A stretch of 64,000 bases of DNA from Pseudomonadota bacterium (GCA_021783175.1 JAJXUF010000004.1:1-64000); one strand, 5' to 3'. Shown: positions 43,654 to 54,227, numbered from the stretch's first letter. The notes: generated by a model not told the origin, from the letters alone. A program made the numbers and translations.

Positions 43654-44757
43654 TCATAATCGCTGGCACTGCACCGTGATCGTCAGTGTGTCGCTCTGGC
43701 TAAACTTATCGGTGGTTGAATCAATCTCCGCTGGTTGTTCGCTGAAAACGCTGCAAAGCAGGGAGCGATCCTGAATTCCGAGATCACTCCCGCCTGGCCC
43801 GTCGGCAGCCAGGGTGTTGCTCGCCCGCCATCCCAGGCGATACAGCAAGGACCCTTCGCGCGCATCAAATGCCGGGACCCCTTGATCCTTTAGCAGGGCA
43901 TCATGGGTCACAAATGTGACCTCACACCCGCTACGTGTCTTTCCATCCCACTGCGACTGAAAATGGCCGGTGGTGCGGGTGATCCGGTCGTGGCGGACTG
44001 CGTCCAGTTTGCGGAAGAAATATCCGCAGGGATCTCGGTCGATGGCGGCAGCGGCCGCCACGAGTTTTGGATCGGTGGGTTCTATCACTTCAGTTTGGCG
44101 CGGGCCGATAAACGTTCCCCCATCCAAATCCGAGGAGAATATGTGTGTCCGAAACGCGCTGGCCGCTGGGATTTTATTCAGGTCCACGCGGTAATGGACC
44201 GACGTGTCTTGCGGAACGCTTCCGCTCAGGATGTCGGTGTCGGAGCTCAGCTCAGGTGACACCCCTGCGACGGCGAGCCGGTAGTCGCCTGGCTGCCTTC
44301 CGCTGATCATCAACGAATAGACGGTCGACCTTGCCGGTTTGATCGTGACCACAATGGTCTGCATCAGTGGGCTAATTCCCTCATGCCGCAAGACTCTTTT
44401 TGCGGTGGAATCGGCAATCCCATGCACGACGGCATGGGAGTGCGGATCAATGCCGGTTTTCAGACCGTTCGCGTCGCTGACGAGCAATCCCAGCGTCGGA
44501 TTGCCATCCAGCCGGACAAGCAATTCCGGATGCGTCGGTGGGGGAGAAGTGGGCGGTACTGGCACCAGCACAATGTGGTTTTGTGCCAAAGCGCCCTGGT
44601 CAATAAACATGGTCCTGCGCCCTGCCAGGACTGGGCGCACTGTGCGGGCACTCCCCGGATGGAGCTGATGCCAGGCTGCATGGCCACCGTGTGTGAATGC
44701 CAACCAAAGCAAGGTTGGCGTAATCATGACCAGCAGCCAAATGAGGATCCGTTTCAT
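43654..44757 (-). CDS. Hypothetical exported or membrane-anchored protein
   Basis: 367 residues from the ATG at 44757, chosen because it begins with a membrane segment (MKRILIWLLVMITPTLLWLA); the frame extends to 44844. The rest is hydrophilic and probably beta-rich: HIVLVPVPPTSPPPTHPELL, QTIVVTIKPARSTVYSLMIS, and a C-terminal part with four Cys (SGCEVTF, LLCSVF, TVQCQRL, DPCGYF) that could form disulfides in the periplasm. I recognise no family. Confidence 0.55.
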   Translation of the reverse strand: MKRILIWLLVMITPTLLWLAFTHGGHAAWHQLHPGSARTVRPVLAGRRTMFIDQGALAQNHIVLVPVPPTSPPPTHPELLVRLDGNPTLGLLVSDANGLKTGIDPHSHAVVHGIADSTAKRVLRHEGISPLMQTIVVTIKPARSTVYSLMISGRQPGDYRLAVAGVSPELSSDTDILSGSVPQDTSVHYRVDLNKIPAASAFRTHIFSSDLDGGTFIGPRQTEVIEPTDPKLVAAAAAIDRDPCGYFFRKLDAVRHDRITRTTGHFQSQWDGKTRSGCEVTFVTHDALLKDQGVPAFDAREGSLLYRLGWRASNTLAADGPGGSDLGIQDRSLLCSVFSEQPAEIDSTTDKFSQSDTLTITVQCQRL

Positions 44758-45273
44758 GTTCGTTAAGTGTTCTGGGCCCGGGTCAGAGACAGCGATGTTT
44801 ACTTTCGATCGGGACCGGTCCTTTCTTAGCAGTTTAGCCCACATCGGAATCGAATAACGGCTTTCGGGTATCTATTGTTGAACCATTGAGGCAATGAGGG
44901 ACCCGACTGGGTCGGCAGAGGCGAATTTGGACCGAGACTCACCCTTCAAGCCCCCCTTTTTTTTGCCGAGCACCGGATCTCCGCAATCGTATTCTGGAGG
45001 GCACTTCTATTAATAATCCCTCGTTCCGGCAAACAGAGGCTTTTACGCTCGGTACGAAACTGTACCTTTGCGGACTGCGCAAGATAATGGCTTCAGGCAC
45101 ACGACAATCCGGTGGGATCATTTCCGGTTGCGGAGCCTACTGGTTCAGAAGAATTCGATATGTAGCCGAAGAATGCCGACAGGGGCGTTCGGCAGATTTC
45201 CGCTGCTGTGCCCGCAAGTTGATGCCGGCAGCGAGTTTGCCGCTGCCGGATGTCAATTCCGCGGACAGGCGCG
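44758..45273. other. Gene-free region between the hypothetical protein and czcC
   Basis: No supported gene. Contains a small hairpin GACCC/GGGTC near 44902-44915 and an eight-T run at 44957-44964 on the plus strand, too far apart to be a convincing terminator. Confidence 0.35.
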
Positions 45274-46761
45274 TTAATTGTGGCTCAGGTGCACCCGGTT
45301 CCACCATCCACCGCCGAGAGCTACAAAAAGCGCTGCGGTATCGGTGTAGCGACTGGCCTGCGCCTGCATCAGGCTGATCTGGGACTGCCTGTAGGACTGT
45401 TCTGCGTTGAGCAGGGCCAGCTGGCTTCCACCACCAATCCTGATCTGTTGCCGGACTAGCTCAAGCGTTATGTGGGCGGCATCGGCCGCCGCCGCTGCGG
45501 TCCGCAATGTGTCGGCGTCATGCCGCAGCGCATTTAGGGTATCGGCGACATTCTCGAAAGCGGTGATGACAGTGCTGCGATACTGTTCTTGCGCCTGAAC
45601 GTATGCATCGCGCGCGGCGCGCTCCCGGTGCAGCAGAATTCCCCCGTCAAAGACAGGCTGCGTCAGGTTCTCGCCAACACCCCAGAACCCCGCATCACGG
45701 GTAAACAGCTGGCTCGTCGACAGCGCCATGGTTCCGGCATCTGCCGTGAGTGTTATGTTCGGCAGCCGGTTTGCAACCGCGATGCCGATCCCGGCGCTCG
45801 CGGCGTGCAGGTTCTCCTCGGCCTGACGAACGTCAGGACGCTGGCGGACTAGGCGCGACGGAAGACTCACCGGCAGTTCGAGCGGCAGTTGCAGCCCCGC
45901 AAGATCGAACTTCTCTTCCAGATCCTGGTTGGGAAACCCGCCTGCCAGTGCCGCGAGCAAATCACGCTGCTGGGCCAGCTGCTTGAGCAGGGGTGGCAGG
46001 GAGGAGGTAACCTGCGCCAGCTGCGACTCCTGCACGGCCACGTCAAGCGCGCTGGCCGAGCCTTTCGCGTACTGGGCACGCAGAACCTGAATCATGTTGG
46101 CATTGATGGCAACAAGTTTGCGGGTTGCAGCGATCTGCGCCCGCAGGGATGCCTCCTCGATCGCCGCGGCAACGACGTTTGCGCTCAACGCGATATCGGT
46201 TGCAACAAGTGCGAAACGTGCCTGCTGTTCCTCTGCTGTCAGGTACTCCACCGTTCGCCGGTTCAGGCCGAATACATCGGGTACATAAGAGACGCTGACC
46301 TGCGGCGTAAAAAGACTGAAGTTCAGTTCGCCGGACGCCGGCGTGGGCGAAATCTCGGCCGAAGTCTTCTGGCGGCTGGCTGAAAAGCCGGCGGTGACGT
46401 TTGGCGAGTAGGCGCCTCGCTGCGCTAGCACATTCTCCCGCGCGACCAGCAATGCCGCCTGTGCCGCCTTGAGTCCGGGATTGGCCTTGAGCGCGCGCTC
46501 GATGAGTTTGTCGAGTGGCCTCGAATGGAACAGCGTCCACCACTCACCCGGGATATCCCGCCCGTCATTGAAGTGCTGCACCCCGCCACCGGTTACCCCG
46601 GGGGTGGCGGCGGTGGCGGTCAGCGGCGTGGTCGTATAGCCGGAGACATCCGGGGCAGCAGGCGGTCTGAAGTTTGGGCCCACCGTGCAGCTGTCGACCA
46701 GTAACAGGCACGATGCGGTCAAGATGTTAAATGCGGTGCGAGTTCTGCGGTTTGAAATCAT
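45274..46761 (-). CDS. czcC: RND efflux outer-membrane lipoprotein (NodT/CzcC-type)
   Basis: 495 residues. Lipobox in LLLVDSC followed by TVGPNFRPPAAPDVSGY, the usual NodT beginning. Two OEP repeats: WWTLFHSRPLDKLIERALKA, NPGLKAAQAALLVARENVLA and RSTVITAFENVADTLNAL. It forms the outer-membrane channel of the tripartite system with the two genes upstream on the same strand. The sequence suggests trimeric TolC-like assembly (family knowledge). Confidence 0.9.
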   Translation of the reverse strand: MISNRRTRTAFNILTASCLLLVDSCTVGPNFRPPAAPDVSGYTTTPLTATAATPGVTGGGVQHFNDGRDIPGEWWTLFHSRPLDKLIERALKANPGLKAAQAALLVARENVLAQRGAYSPNVTAGFSASRQKTSAEISPTPASGELNFSLFTPQVSVSYVPDVFGLNRRTVEYLTAEEQQARFALVATDIALSANVVAAAIEEASLRAQIAATRKLVAINANMIQVLRAQYAKGSASALDVAVQESQLAQVTSSLPPLLKQLAQQRDLLAALAGGFPNQDLEEKFDLAGLQLPLELPVSLPSRLVRQRPDVRQAEENLHAASAGIGIAVANRLPNITLTADAGTMALSTSQLFTRDAGFWGVGENLTQPVFDGGILLHRERAARDAYVQAQEQYRSTVITAFENVADTLNALRHDADTLRTAAAAADAAHITLELVRQQIRIGGGSQLALLNAEQSYRQSQISLMQAQASRYTDTAALFVALGGGWWNRVHLSHN

Positions 46762-46852
46762 GGCACTCTACTCAACAAAAGCGGTTGCTGACACTTCCGT
46801 CCGATGACTACTGGTGGATGAAATTCATCGGCTGGCGCGACGCACGCTGTCT

Positions 46853-49800
46853 TCATTTCGGGCCTGCCAGGGATCGCGGTTCGTAGTCGTGACCCAGGAA
46901 TGTCAACTTGAGCGCCGGCACGACCATCAGCAGCATGATCGAGCCCAGCAGCATGCCGCCCACCACGACCGTGGCGAGGGGACGCTGGACCTCGCTGCCG
47001 ATGCCAGTCGAGATTGCAGCGGGGAAAAGGCCAATTGCCGCGGACAGACTCATCATCAGCACGGGCCGCATGAGGTTGGAGGCCGCGTGAAACATCGCAT
47101 CCTGCGGTGCCTCGCCCCTTAGCTTTGCCTGGTTGTAATGGGTGATCAGCAGAATGCCGATCATGACCGATACGCCAAATAGCGAGATGAACCCGATGGC
47201 CGCAGAGATGCTGAAATTCAGGCCGGAAAAGTAGAGCGCCAGCACCCCGCCGGCCATCGTGAATGGAATCCCGGCGAGCGACAGCAGGCTTTCCCTCAGT
47301 GAGTTGAACAGGCTGTAGAGCAGGCCCAGGATGAGCAGCAGGCTTACCGGCACAATAATCTCCAGTCGCTTCTTGGCCGCCTGAAGCTCGCCGAACTCCC
47401 CGGACCAGACCATCCGGTAGCCCGGCGGCAGCCTGACGTTCTGTGCAATGCGCGCCTGTGCCTCGGCCACCGTACTGCCGAGATCGCGGCCGCGCACACT
47501 GAACTTGACCGGGATGAAACGTTCCCCGTTTTCGTGATAGATCCAGGATGCGCCCGTGTCCAGCGTGATCGTGGCCAGCTCCTTCAGCGGGATGTAGGCA
47601 TTGGCACCGCTGCTGGTCTGGTAGGCAACCTGGATGTTCCGGATCTTTTCTACGCTGTCGCGGTATTGGCGCGGGTAACGGACCGCGACGTCGAACTGTC
47701 GGTCGCCTTCGAAAACCCGTGTCGCCACTGTACCGCCGAGGGCAGCCTGAATGACGGAATTCACATCGCCGGTGTTGAGGCCGTAACGCGCCGCTTTGGC
47801 GCGATCGACCGTTATGTCCAGATTCGGTTGCCCGAGAACCGGGAAAACGCCAAGATCCGCAATGCCGCGAACCTGGCTCATCTGGTCCTGCACCTTGCCG
47901 GCAAGCTTTGTCAGGGTTTCCAGGTTAGGACCCATGATCTTGACTGAATTCTCGCCCTTGACCCCCGATATCCCTTCCTCGATGTTGTCCTGGATGTATT
48001 GTGAGAAATTGAAGTTGATGCCCGGGAGCGTTTCCTCAAACTCGGCCTGAACCTCGTTGATCAGCTTGGCCTTCGTCATGCCCTTCGGCCACTTGTCATA
48101 AGGCCTGAGTGGCACGAAGAGCTCGACGTTGGAGAAAGGCGATGCGTCGCTGCCATCATCGGGGCGACCGTGCTGCGAAACGACAGTGACTACCTCGGGA
48201 TATTTAAGAAGAATCAAGCGCATTTTCGCCGTGACCGCCTCCCCGTCCTGCAGCGAGGTGGTCATCGGCAGTTCGGCCCGAATCCACAGATTGCCTTCAT
48301 CCAGATGGGGAAGGAACTCGCTGCCGAGCTGCGTCCCGAAAATCACTGCCCCTGCCAGGAAAGCAAGACCGACTGCGATTACCCAGACGCGATGAGCAAG
48401 GGCAAAGCGCAGCGCTGGATTGTAGAGCCGGTGCAGCACGCGAACGATGGCAGTCTCGGTTTCCTTCACATGTTCCGGAAGCAACAGCGAGGCCAGCACG
48501 GGAGTAACGGTAAAGGTGGCAATCAGGGCGCCGGCAAGGGCGTACGCATAGGTACGTGCCATCGGGCCGAATATTGCGCCCTCGACGCCCTGCATCGTAA
48601 ACAGCGGCACGAAGGCGGCCACAATGATCAGCACCGAGAAGAAAACCGCCTTGTCGATTTGCAGTGCGCTGATGAGGATAAGCCGCAGGCGATCTGTCCA
48701 TCCGAGCGCCGGCACCGCATGGTGCGCCATGGTCGTCGGATCAGTTCCCCACGAGTTTTCGGCGAGACGCTGGAGCAGATCCCGTCGCGCTTGCGGATGA
48801 AGCTGAAAATTGCGGAAAATGTTTTCGACGAGAATTACCGCCGAATCGATGATGATTCCGAAATCCACCGCGCCCAGCGAAAGCAGGTTTGCGCTTTCGC
48901 CGTGCACCACCAGCAGGATGATGGCGAACAGCAGCGCGAAAGGAATATTGAGACCGACAATGATCGCGCTGCGCAGATCACCAAGAAAAACCCACTGAAT
49001 GATAAAAATGAGCAAACATCCGAATATCAGGTTATGCAGCACCGTGTGAGTGGTAACGGCGATCAGTGAGCCGCGGTCATAGAATGGAACTACTTTCACG
49101 CCCGGCGGAAGGCTGCCATCGTGATCCATCTTGCTGATCTCGGCCTCGACCCGCGGCAGCACCTGGTCGGTTTGGTAGGTGCGGCCCATCACAACTATCC
49201 CGAAGACGATGTCGTTATCCTTATCGCGCCCGGCAATACCCAGCCTGGGTACGAAACCGACCTTGACCCTCGCGACATCCTTCACCAGCACGGGAACGCC
49301 ATTGGACTGGCCCAAAACAACATTTTCGATGTCGTTGACCTTGTATCCCTGGGTCAAATCGTCATCCCCACCATCATTGATCGTCCCGATGCCGCGGATG
49401 TTGATGGACTGCTGGCCGATTCGGATCTCGCGTCCGCCGACGTTGATGTTCGCGTTTGCGAGCGCGGTAATGATCTGAGGCACAGTGACGTTGTAGGCCT
49501 CGAGTTTGTGTGGATCGACGTCGACGTCGAATTCCTTGGTGGGACCGCCCCAGCTGTTGACGGCAACAACTCCGTGAACTGTCAGAAGCCGCCGGCGCAC
49601 GATCCAGTCCTGCACCGTGCGCAGGTTGACCAGCCCGAAATGTTTCGGACCGACGACCTGATAACGAACTATCTCGCCGACGCCGCTGTTCTGCTGGATA
49701 TTCGGCGATACGCCGCCGGGCAGACTGACGTTCTGCTGCAGGGCAATGGCCGTCTGCGCGTAGGCAAAGTTGTAGTCCACGCCGTACTTGAAGACCACGC

Positions 49801-50080
49801 GGGTGAAGGACAGGCCGTAGAACGATGTTGAGCGGATGACCTGGACGCCGGGAACGGTATAAAGACCGGTTTCGATCGGAATCGTGTAATAACGCTCCAT
49901 TTCCCCGGCCGAAAGACCCGGCGCTTGCGCAGTAATTTCAAGTATAACTGGTGTGGGGTTCGGGTAGGCCTCGATGTCGAGAGCCCTGTAGGCGATCAGT
50001 CCGGCGCCGGCAAAAAACAGCAAACCGAACACTACGATCGCGCGGCGAGTGAGACAGAACGCAAGGATAGTCTTCAACAT
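46853..50080 (-). CDS. czcA: Heavy-metal efflux RND transporter (CzcA/HME family)
   Basis: 1,075 residues, twelve membrane helices and two large periplasmic loops. Helix 4 has LGAVDFGIIIDSAVILVEN, close to the HME signature D-F-G-x-x-x-D-G-A-V-x-x-x-E-N, with Ser replacing the Gly after the second Asp. This pattern points to Co/Zn/Cd/Ni-type rather than Cu/Ag-type exporters. Other family stretches: RALDIEAYPNPTPVILEITA near the start, GSEFLPHLDEGNLWIRAELP, and GFISLFGVSVMIGILLI. Uses the proton gradient. Expressed with the frameshifted adaptor gene upstream (38-base gap) and czcC downstream. Confidence 0.93.
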   Translation of the reverse strand: MLKTILAFCLTRRAIVVFGLLFFAGAGLIAYRALDIEAYPNPTPVILEITAQAPGLSAGEMERYYTIPIETGLYTVPGVQVIRSTSFYGLSFTRVVFKYGVDYNFAYAQTAIALQQNVSLPGGVSPNIQQNSGVGEIVRYQVVGPKHFGLVNLRTVQDWIVRRRLLTVHGVVAVNSWGGPTKEFDVDVDPHKLEAYNVTVPQIITALANANINVGGREIRIGQQSINIRGIGTINDGGDDDLTQGYKVNDIENVVLGQSNGVPVLVKDVARVKVGFVPRLGIAGRDKDNDIVFGIVVMGRTYQTDQVLPRVEAEISKMDHDGSLPPGVKVVPFYDRGSLIAVTTHTVLHNLIFGCLLIFIIQWVFLGDLRSAIIVGLNIPFALLFAIILLVVHGESANLLSLGAVDFGIIIDSAVILVENIFRNFQLHPQARRDLLQRLAENSWGTDPTTMAHHAVPALGWTDRLRLILISALQIDKAVFFSVLIIVAAFVPLFTMQGVEGAIFGPMARTYAYALAGALIATFTVTPVLASLLLPEHVKETETAIVRVLHRLYNPALRFALAHRVWVIAVGLAFLAGAVIFGTQLGSEFLPHLDEGNLWIRAELPMTTSLQDGEAVTAKMRLILLKYPEVVTVVSQHGRPDDGSDASPFSNVELFVPLRPYDKWPKGMTKAKLINEVQAEFEETLPGINFNFSQYIQDNIEEGISGVKGENSVKIMGPNLETLTKLAGKVQDQMSQVRGIADLGVFPVLGQPNLDITVDRAKAARYGLNTGDVNSVIQAALGGTVATRVFEGDRQFDVAVRYPRQYRDSVEKIRNIQVAYQTSSGANAYIPLKELATITLDTGASWIYHENGERFIPVKFSVRGRDLGSTVAEAQARIAQNVRLPPGYRMVWSGEFGELQAAKKRLEIIVPVSLLLILGLLYSLFNSLRESLLSLAGIPFTMAGGVLALYFSGLNFSISAAIGFISLFGVSVMIGILLITHYNQAKLRGEAPQDAMFHAASNLMRPVLMMSLSAAIGLFPAAISTGIGSEVQRPLATVVVGGMLLGSIMLLMVVPALKLTFLGHDYEPRSLAGPK

Positions 50081-50118
50081 GAACTGGTCTTTGGCGTGGG
50101 ACGAGTAGGCGGTTCAAT

Positions 50119-51347
50119 CTAATTGGACGGCGCGGCCTGGAGCATGTTGTCGAGGAATATTGCCCCCTGTGTGACTGCAAGCTCGCCCCGGTGCAGACCC
50201 GTAACGATCTGGACCAGTCCGTTCTGTCGCAGTCCCGTCTTGACGACTATCTGTACGAAGCGATGGCGGTCGGGTGTCACCCAGGCGGTCATGGTGCCGT
50301 CGCCTTCCCGGACCACGCCGTCGGCCGGAATAGCGACAGATTCGGTGGGTCTGGTAATTTGAACCACGAAATTGGCCAACATGCCGGACCGCAGCCTGTT
50401 CCCGGGGTCCGCAACGTCTGCGCGGATCGTGACCCTGTGGGTATTCGGATCGACAGAGGGGTAGACTTTGGAAATCCTGCCATTGAATATGCGGTGCGGG
50501 TAATCGATGACCGTGACTTTTACCGGCTGCCCCACGCGAAACCGGGGACTGTCGCTTTCGGGAACTTTAGCGAGCATCCACTTGGTGGAAACGTTGGCCA
50601 CCGAGCACAAGGGGCTGGTGCCATCCCCGGCTGCGCCAGAAGTCCCGGCGTCGCGTTTACCGATGCAACCTGACCGGCAATGGGACTGCGCACGAGCAGT
50701 TGCGGTTCGATCCGGCCGGTGGCAATGACCTGATCGATCTCGTCATCCCGCATGCCGAATGCCTGAACAGCCTTGCGTGCCGCACGAAGCGCTTGTTCCG
50801 CAGTCCGCTGGCCGGACTCAAGCTGTTTGAGCTCATCATTGGACAGGTGGACCGAATCGGCACGTGCCCGCTCTTCGCTGATTCCCTTGAGCTTTTCCGC
50901 GGCCCGGATAAGGGTCGACTCGGCGCCGGCCAGATCTGGACTGTCGATGGCATACAGCGGCTGGTCTTTCTGCACCTCGTCGCCTAGTTCAACGAAAATT
51001 TTGCTGATCGTTCCCTGCCGCGACGGGAAAACCGGCACCGAAAGGTGGCTGTCGAAATAGACGTTGTTGTTGAAATCGATGTTGCCGATGCCTTTCTCTT
51101 TGACGGCAAAAGGATATATTCCGACCGGCTCAATCCTGATCGCCGTCAGCTGGTTCCTGGACAGCTCAAGGGCAGTGCCGCCCAGTAGCGGGCCGGATGC
51201 CGAAGCGGATGCCGTGGCCGGTTTCGCGCGCGTGATTTCGCTGCGATCACAGCCGGATTCGAGGAAACCGGCGGCAGCCACGATGATCGTCATAATCGTC
51301 AGGGCCAAAACGGCTGTCCTGTCACATCGAAGTGGAATGTCTGTCAT
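50119..51347 (-). pseudogene. czcB: RND membrane-fusion (adaptor) protein, CzcB-type, with frameshift
   Basis: The family is unbroken if two frames are joined. Frame one from 51347 has a lipobox-like GFLESGC, the barrel-sandwich half GTISKIFVELGDEVQKDQPL, YAIDSPDLAGAESTLIRAAE, and LLVRSPIAGQVASVNATPGL, then runs out of pattern after GMAPAP. The continuation LCSVANVSTKWMLAKVPESD, FRVGQPVKVTVIDYPHRIFN is in another frame, read to 50119. The break lies near 50611-50620 and is explained by one missing base. Either the adaptor is inactive, which would disable the pump, or this is a sequencing error. The length of the joined protein (about 408 residues) is normal. Confidence 0.85.
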
Positions 51348-51494
51348 TGATGGAAAGACTCTCAAGTGCGTGGCTGGTTTACGATCGGGGAACCGCCACC
51401 GGTGTGGCTGCTATCGAAGCAGAAGGACTCTGCATTGCGCTTGTTCTGGGAACCGTGCCACGTCAGATCACCGAATCGGTCCTCGATTGCGTGG

Positions 51495-52163
51495 TCATCG
51501 GACGGTTCCGCGCGAAGATCCGGGAGCCGATTCGAGGATCTTGCTAAACCGTCTCGTGTAATAGGCTACTGCGATTCCCAGTACGGCATAGTCATCGAGC
51601 ATACCGAAGAACGGAATCTGGTCGGGAATAAAATCAATGGGTGTCAGAAGATAGAAAAGCGCCCCATATGCGACAAGCTTGTCCGGCAGGGAGAGATTCT
51701 TGGAACGTATGATTTTCCACAACGTGGTGATCCGGCTGGCCCATTCAGCGCCAAGTTTCTTGAAGGAAAACACCTTTTCCGAACCCTCTTCAACCTGTGA
51801 TTGCTTCTCGCTTTGTGAGCCAATCTGAAAAAGGCCTCCGAGTACCTGGTCGAGTGAGCCGCTCCCCTTGATCTGGAATCCGCGCTCCAGCCCGAGGTTT
51901 CGCAGGGCCGCTTGGTATTCACTGGACGGCGAGTCCGATACGATGGCCTGAACCACTGGCAGGCCGGGATCCAGACGGCCTTCAGCAATCATCCTGTAGC
52001 AGGCATCGCGAAAGGCGGGTACGTAGACGCGCGGGACCAGCGTATGCTTCGGTTTCTTCAGCCACCGCCGCAGTGTCATTCCCGAGATTCCGACTGCCTT
52101 CCCGAATTCTTCCGGAGAATATCCGCTCTCTTTCAGGAGAGTTAAAATTTGTTCAAATTTCAT
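51495..52163 (-). CDS. HTH-DUF1232 (YkvA-type) protein
   Basis: 222 residues. The N-terminus reads as a helix-turn-helix: GYSPEEFGKAVGISGMTLRR (residues about 15-34). The C-terminus is a DUF1232 membrane hairpin: KLVAYGALFYLLTPIDFIPD, QIPFFGMLDDYAVLGIAVAY. DUF1232 proteins are small membrane proteins of unknown function; the fusion with a DNA-binding-like domain suggests a membrane-associated regulator. Lies upstream of the czcBAC set on the same strand, with a 147-base gap. An ATG two codons earlier (52169) is the alternative start. Confidence 0.72.
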   Translation of the reverse strand: MKFEQILTLLKESGYSPEEFGKAVGISGMTLRRWLKKPKHTLVPRVYVPAFRDACYRMIAEGRLDPGLPVVQAIVSDSPSSEYQAALRNLGLERGFQIKGSGSLDQVLGGLFQIGSQSEKQSQVEEGSEKVFSFKKLGAEWASRITTLWKIIRSKNLSLPDKLVAYGALFYLLTPIDFIPDQIPFFGMLDDYAVLGIAVAYYTRRFSKILESAPGSSRGTVR

Positions 52164-52169
52164 TCTCAA

Positions 52170-52679
52170 ATGTTAATTGTCTATTCACAGAATTTCAAGA
52201 CCGTCCTGTTGCTGCCCGGCCCACCGGCTTCCGCGGCCGATGCTCGAGGGAAGGTGATCTCGCAAATCCAGCCGAGCACGGTTTCACATCGTCACCGCCC
52301 TGACTGCCGGGAACGTCTGGCGGTCAGTTGCAAGCTGTGTCGAGCCGCGCAACGGGTGAGTCGTGATGCCGGATCAGCATGCCATCGGCGGCAGACGAAA
52401 TCCTCCGGCTGGAACATGCAGGCACGCTGATGCGACCGGCAGAGACTGACGGAACGTCGCTCGCTGACCGTGGTGATCGCATCGCTAGCCGCGGCAAAGA
52501 GATGTGGGACCCGGCCATGAGCGGCGCCGACGGTGGAGTACCTGATTCGTTACAGCGACGCGGCAGCCCGGTGCAGCGTGATGTGTGGCTTGCTGTATCA
52601 GGTCGTGGGTGATGTCATGATCCGCACCGGTCCGTCACGGGTAGACCTGCATGTGCTGCATGCCGGCCAGTTGCCGATT
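52170..52679. other. Gene-free region between DUF1232 and porin genes
   Basis: No supported gene; frames on the plus strand are short and without motifs. Confidence 0.35.
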
Positions 52680-54227
52680 TCACAACTCCACGTGAACACG
52701 TAAACCATATACTGACACCGGGCCCCGATCGGCGTTATAACCCGGATTGCGGATCCTTTGATAATCAACAGAAAGCCACGCTTGGCGCGCGACGCCGAGG
52801 CTGTAGTAGCTTTCGACAATCAGCTCGGGGTGGTAGTTGAGGTGGCCGTCTCCCAGGAAGAACCCGCTGCCTCCGGCCGCGAGGTAGGCTATATGGCGAC
52901 TGGATAGACCGTTGCGCGCCGCAGCCAGTCCGAAAGTGTCCCGCGGCCGGCCCCAGGCAGCGCCTTGCAGTACGATACCTCCAGTCAGCGAACGGTCAAT
53001 CTCGGCAAACTCGTATTCCTCCGCCTGGCCATTGTCCCAGCTCTCCTGGACGAAGGAGCCTAGGTTCGGGGAAAGCGCCTGTTCGATTCCGAAGCCGAAG
53101 CCGTACTTGGTGGTGTCCGCGCGCACCTGGGCGACATCGGGCGTAGTCCCGTGCGCCGCTGCATAGTTGAGCGCGTCGAGATAGCGCCCCATGCGTGCCC
53201 GGTTGCGATATACCAGGAATCGCAGCTTCCCGGGTTCCCCTCCGAGTTCGTGGGCGTGTTCGACCTCAAACTGATCACCATAGTGACAGCAAAGGCGTGT
53301 ATCGAGTGTCTCGCCGTTCGATTCTATGGGCACCATGAATCGCCCGAAACGCCACGCCCAGGGTCCATCGTAGTACTCCACCGCCGCACCCCAGGTGTAG
53401 CCGCGCGTGTCGGCCGCGTAGTCGAATGCCCCGTAAGTGAGAAATGACCAATTGAGGAACTGCGTGCGCGGATCATGCGCATAGGCGTTGTTGTCGAACA
53501 GGTCGGTTACCGCGAGGTCGCCGGCCGTGACGACGAGCCGTTGCGAATCGACCACGCCCGCCAGCTGGTTGGCGGCGGATTCGAGGTGCACCGGTTCTCC
53601 GCCGAGATCATAGGTCTGACGCAGGAAGAGTCTTGCCACGTAAAGCACCGGGGTGCTGCCCGACCCCTTTTGGTTTTCGCCGTTCGTAAGTCCCCCGAGA
53701 CCGGTTAGATTCGCCAGGGGCTTGGAGGAAATCATCTCGGGGTCGACGTAGACTTCACCGCCTGACCAGGGGCGGTACCCGAGTGCTTCCGTCGCCGACA
53801 GGCTGAAGCTTTGCTCGCGGTTGGGCGAAAGGCTGTTTACGCCGGAGTAGGCCGCAGGAAAAGCGGGTTTCAGCTGCCAGACGTAGGTCGACTGGAATTT
53901 CGCGTTCCAGGTTTCGGTCTCCCCAGCATCGTTCTGTGCATAGGCGGCCGGGATATGGAACAGCGCGAGTGCAAAAGCGGCGACGATGACCCTGAGCCGA
54001 GTCGGCCTTGTCAACGACTTCGCGCGGAATTCGCCGGTCTGCTTGATTGGAGTATCGGCAAATGCCGCCGGCAAATATTTCGGACGATACCAAAGATCAC
54101 CAGCATCGGTGACGCGGTCGGCCGCGTTTCGTCTGTCATCAGGATCGCGGTTGATCGAACCGCGGTTCACGCCGGTAGCGGGATCTGTGCCACCTTGCCC
54201 CGCGGCTGCCATGGGTCTTGTTGTCAT
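52680..54227 (-). CDS. oprB: OprB-like carbohydrate-selective porin
   Basis: Up to 515 residues. The signal peptide is internal to the longest frame (RLRVIVAAFALALFHIPAAY, about 78-97), so the true start is probably a TTG or GTG near residue 71 and the mature protein about 415 residues. Barrel pattern: YVWQLKPAFPAAYSGVNSLS, LYVARLFLRQTYDLGGEPV, VVTAGDLAVTDLFDNNAYAH, DPRTQFLNWSFLTYGAFDYA, YTWGAAVEYYDGPWAWRFGR. These match OprB/carbohydrate-porin features. Ends in a strand VSVYGLRVHVEL without a terminal aromatic. Outer membrane. Confidence 0.85.
   Translation of the reverse strand: MTTRPMAAAGQGGTDPATGVNRGSINRDPDDRRNAADRVTDAGDLWYRPKYLPAAFADTPIKQTGEFRAKSLTRPTRLRVIVAAFALALFHIPAAYAQNDAGETETWNAKFQSTYVWQLKPAFPAAYSGVNSLSPNREQSFSLSATEALGYRPWSGGEVYVDPEMISSKPLANLTGLGGLTNGENQKGSGSTPVLYVARLFLRQTYDLGGEPVHLESAANQLAGVVDSQRLVVTAGDLAVTDLFDNNAYAHDPRTQFLNWSFLTYGAFDYAADTRGYTWGAAVEYYDGPWAWRFGRFMVPIESNGETLDTRLCCHYGDQFEVEHAHELGGEPGKLRFLVYRNRARMGRYLDALNYAAAHGTTPDVAQVRADTTKYGFGFGIEQALSPNLGSFVQESWDNGQAEEYEFAEIDRSLTGGIVLQGAAWGRPRDTFGLAAARNGLSSRHIAYLAAGGSGFFLGDGHLNYHPELIVESYYSLGVARQAWLSVDYQRIRNPGYNADRGPVSVYGLRVHVEL

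Noticed and set aside
44899..44964. Hairpin plus T-run at 44.9 kb
   Set aside because: Stem and T-run are about 40 bases apart and no plus-strand gene ends upstream.
48170..49069. 299-codon frame antisense to czcA
   Set aside because: Strongly hydrophilic shadow of membrane-helix coding; the czcA frame is complete.
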